Source of the DNA: Fidelibacterota bacterium
GTDB lineage: Bacteria; Fidelibacterota; Marinisomatia; SCGC-AAA003-L08; D37C17
Assembly (NCBI GenBank): GCA_002705605.1
Contig: PAJD01000005.1
Coordinates: 7,741 to 14,762, forward strand
Direction of reading: 5' to 3'
DNA length: 7,022 nt
Of the stretch, positions 5,775-7,022 are shown one piece after another. The translations under genes were made by a program, and so were the position numbers. Below the pieces are notes generated by a model. It saw only the letters and a list, made by a program, of their open reading frames with translations. It did not search any database and was not told the origin of the DNA. Position 1 is the first letter of the stretch. Each line of letters begins with the position of its first letter.

Positions 5775-6538
5775 ATAATTTATTGTTGAGTTTACCCATT
5801 TTTGTTTTAGGAATGGTCATAGGTTCATTTTTAAACGTCGTTGCGCTTCGAACAATCTCTAGCAAAAAATTTTACCATGGTAGATCAGAATGCATGCACT
5901 GTAAATCAACAATTAATTGGTTTGACAACATTCCAATTTTGTCGTTTGTACTTCTAAGAGGGAAGTGCCGCTCTTGCAAGCGAAGCATCTCAATACAATA
6001 CCCACTCGTTGAGTTTATCACAGGAGCGATTTTCATTTTCGTTTTCACTCAAAATATGGAATCACAGCATCTAGTGATTTTTTTAATAATATCTGCCATA
6101 CTCGTCCTCATTTCGGTAATCGATGCACTAGTAAAATCAATATATCAATCCCACCTTTTTATATTGCTTGCACTAGCTATTATATTTCGCTCCTTTATAG
6201 ATCCAATGAATAATTTTAAAGACCTTTTCTATGGACCATTAGCATTTGGTGGCTTTTTAGCGGTATTGAGATGGGTTGGTGGAAAGATTTACAAAAGAGA
6301 AGCAATGGGTATAGGCGATGTAAAGCTTGCTGTAATTTTAGGTTTTATGCTTAACCTAAAGCTCGCAGTAGTAGCTCTATATGTAAGCTTTATATCTGCT
6401 TCATTAGTTGGTTTTTACATGCTTATCATTAAGCGAAAATCAGAAAGAATACTCCCTTTTGCCCCATTCTTATCTCTGGGAGCAATAATGGCATATTTTT
6501 ATGGCCAACAAATTATTTCTTTGGTTTTTTATTCATAG
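5771..6538 (+). CDS. pilD: Prepilin peptidase / N-methyltransferase (type IV leader peptidase)
   Basis: This 255-residue polytopic inner-membrane aspartyl protease cleaves prepilin leaders and methylates the new N-terminus. The start of the family is seen as GSFLNVV (18-24). The cytoplasmic loop holds the zinc-binding tetracysteine set, C41-x2-C44 and C66-x2-C69, around the conserved 'WFDNIPILSFVLLRGKC', then 'YPLVEFITG' (77-85). The catalytic aspartates are Asp118 in 'LISVIDAL' and Asp183 in the hallmark GIGDVKL (180-186). The late motif 'PFAPFLSLGA' (229-238) is also present. With both the N-terminal methylase domain and both aspartates the enzyme appears bifunctional and intact, of normal length. 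The proline often found a few residues after the first catalytic Asp is missing. The gene shares ATGA with the preceding gene (4-bp overlap), so it is the last member of the minor pilin operon and would act on all the prepilins encoded here. Confidence 0.95.
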   Translation: MNNLLLSLPIFVLGMVIGSFLNVVALRTISSKKFYHGRSECMHCKSTINWFDNIPILSFVLLRGKCRSCKRSISIQYPLVEFITGAIFIFVFTQNMESQHLVIFLIISAILVLISVIDALVKSIYQSHLFILLALAIIFRSFIDPMNNFKDLFYGPLAFGGFLAVLRWVGGKIYKREAMGIGDVKLAVILGFMLNLKLAVVALYVSFISASLVGFYMLIIKRKSERILPFAPFLSLGAIMAYFYGQQIISLVFYS

Positions 6539-6544
6539 CAAGCT

Positions 6545-6581
6545 AAAACACTCCTGCGTGCACTCAGGAGTAGCCCTTTTT
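6545..6581. terminator. Bidirectional rho-independent terminator between convergent genes
   Basis: ACTCCTG (6550-6556) pairs perfectly with CAGGAGT (6565-6571) around an 8-nt loop. On the + strand a TTTTT run (6577-6581) follows six bases after the stem. On the - strand the run opposite AAAA (6545-6548) follows almost directly. It lies 12 bp after the peptidase stop and about 40 bp beyond the stop of the - strand gene, so it can serve both. The distance to the T-run makes the + side somewhat weaker. Confidence 0.7.
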
Positions 6582-6611
6582 AGTATATATAAGGAATAAG
6601 TCTGATTAAGC

Positions 6612-7022
6612 CTATTTCAATAAAACCATCTTTCGTGTCTTAACAAAGTCTTTAGCTTGTAATTGATACAAGTATAATCCAGCAGCTACAGGATCACCAT
6701 AATTGTTGGTCGCATTCCATTTTAATGTATGATGACCAGCAGGAGCACTTTGCATATCATAGGTTCTAATCTTCTGACCCAACATATTGTAAATAGTCAG
6801 TGTTATGTTACTTACTTCTGGTAGGTCAAAGCGTAATGTGGTGGTAGGATTAAAAGGGTTTGGGTAGTTCTCATGAAGTGCAAATTCAGTAGGAATACCT
6901 ACACCTATTGTTGACAGGTAATCATAGCGATTCACATATACAACTCTATCATCTCCAGAAACATCTACAGTATCAATACCATCAGTTGCAGAAACACTAA
7001 ATCTTACAGTTACTCTATTACC
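6612..7022 (-). CDS. Protein with a C-terminal 'YPNPFNP' sorting domain (type IX secretion type A / FlgD-like Ig), 5'-truncated
   Basis: The - strand frame is open to the window edge, so only the last 136 residues of a presumably much larger protein are seen. The first 29 residues (GNRVTVRFSVSATDG...) look like the end of a beta-sandwich or other extracellular domain. A GTG at 6935 is not needed as a start. From about residue 47 the protein shows the standard C-terminal domain: 'YPNPFNPTT' (53-61), strands with 'YNMLGQKIR' (78-86), 'AGLYLYQLQ' (114-122) and the final 'KTRKMVLLK' (128-136). In Bacteroidota and relatives this domain directs export through the type IX system, with the domain removed and the product attached to the surface or released. 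In Neomarinimicrobiota and similar phyla it is extremely common on secreted proteins, and export by that system is only assumed. The function of the cargo cannot be told from this fragment. The gene converges on the pilus operon and need not be related to it. Confidence 0.9.
   Translation of the reverse strand, partial: GNRVTVRFSVSATDGIDTVDVSGDDRVVYVNRYDYLSTIGVGIPTEFALHENYPNPFNPTTTLRFDLPEVSNITLTIYNMLGQKIRTYDMQSAPAGHHTLKWNATNNYGDPVAAGLYLYQLQAKDFVKTRKMVLLK

Noticed and set aside
6933..6935. GTG as the start of a 107-residue - strand protein
   Set aside because: The frame stays open to 7022 with plausible beta-rich sequence, and sorting tails of this kind sit at the end of large proteins.
1..7022. 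CRISPR arrays, tRNA or rRNA genes, insertion sequences, integration sites
   Set aside because: No direct repeat arrays, cloverleaf-like sequence, transposase fragment or flanking inverted repeats were seen; nearly all of the window is coding.

Overview
The window is an AT-rich bacterial segment holding the end of a type IV pilus (or closely related type II secretion pseudopilus) locus on the + strand, followed by the end of a convergent gene on the - strand. The convergent gene encodes a protein ending in a 'YPNPFNP' C-terminal domain of the kind used as a type IX secretion (Por) sorting tail. That ending, together with a type IV pilus locus and AT-rich, Shine-Dalgarno-poor genes, suggests the Fibrobacterota-Chlorobiota-Bacteroidota side of the tree. 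Candidatus Neomarinimicrobiota (SAR406) is my best guess, followed by Ignavibacteria or Calditrichota. The taxonomy is inference from style, not from a marker gene.

Layout. Positions 1-876 are the 3' end of the inner-membrane platform protein (PilC/GspF family). After an 86-bp gap with a plausible sigma70-type promoter and a good ribosome binding site comes the major prepilin (963-1520). A strong rho-independent terminator (1570-1607) ends only 2 bp before the next start codon. Four genes packed with short overlaps follow (1610-5774). Their N-termini and order match the minor (pseudo)pilin series H-I-J-K (FimT/FimU-PilV-PilW-PilX). The prepilin peptidase/N-methylase (5771-6538) overlaps the last of these by 4 bp. 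A hairpin with T-runs on both sides (6545-6581) then separates this operon from the convergent gene (6612-7022, incomplete at its 5' end).

How the genes fit together. The peptidase would trim and methylate the prepilins, the platform protein would drive their assembly, the abundant pilin would form the shaft, and the four minor pilins would form the initiating tip complex. The unusual point is that two of the four minor subunits are greatly enlarged. The I-slot protein is 704 residues and ends in what looks like a jelly-roll (ConA/thrombospondin-C-like) domain. The K-slot protein is 362 residues and carries a clear LamG/ConA-like domain. This suggests a filament whose tip complex carries two built-in lectin-like modules, so an adhesive or glycan-binding pilus is the main hypothesis. 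The terminator between the shaft gene and the tip genes offers a simple way to keep shaft subunits in large excess. No RNA genes, CRISPR arrays, insertion sequences or integration sites were seen.
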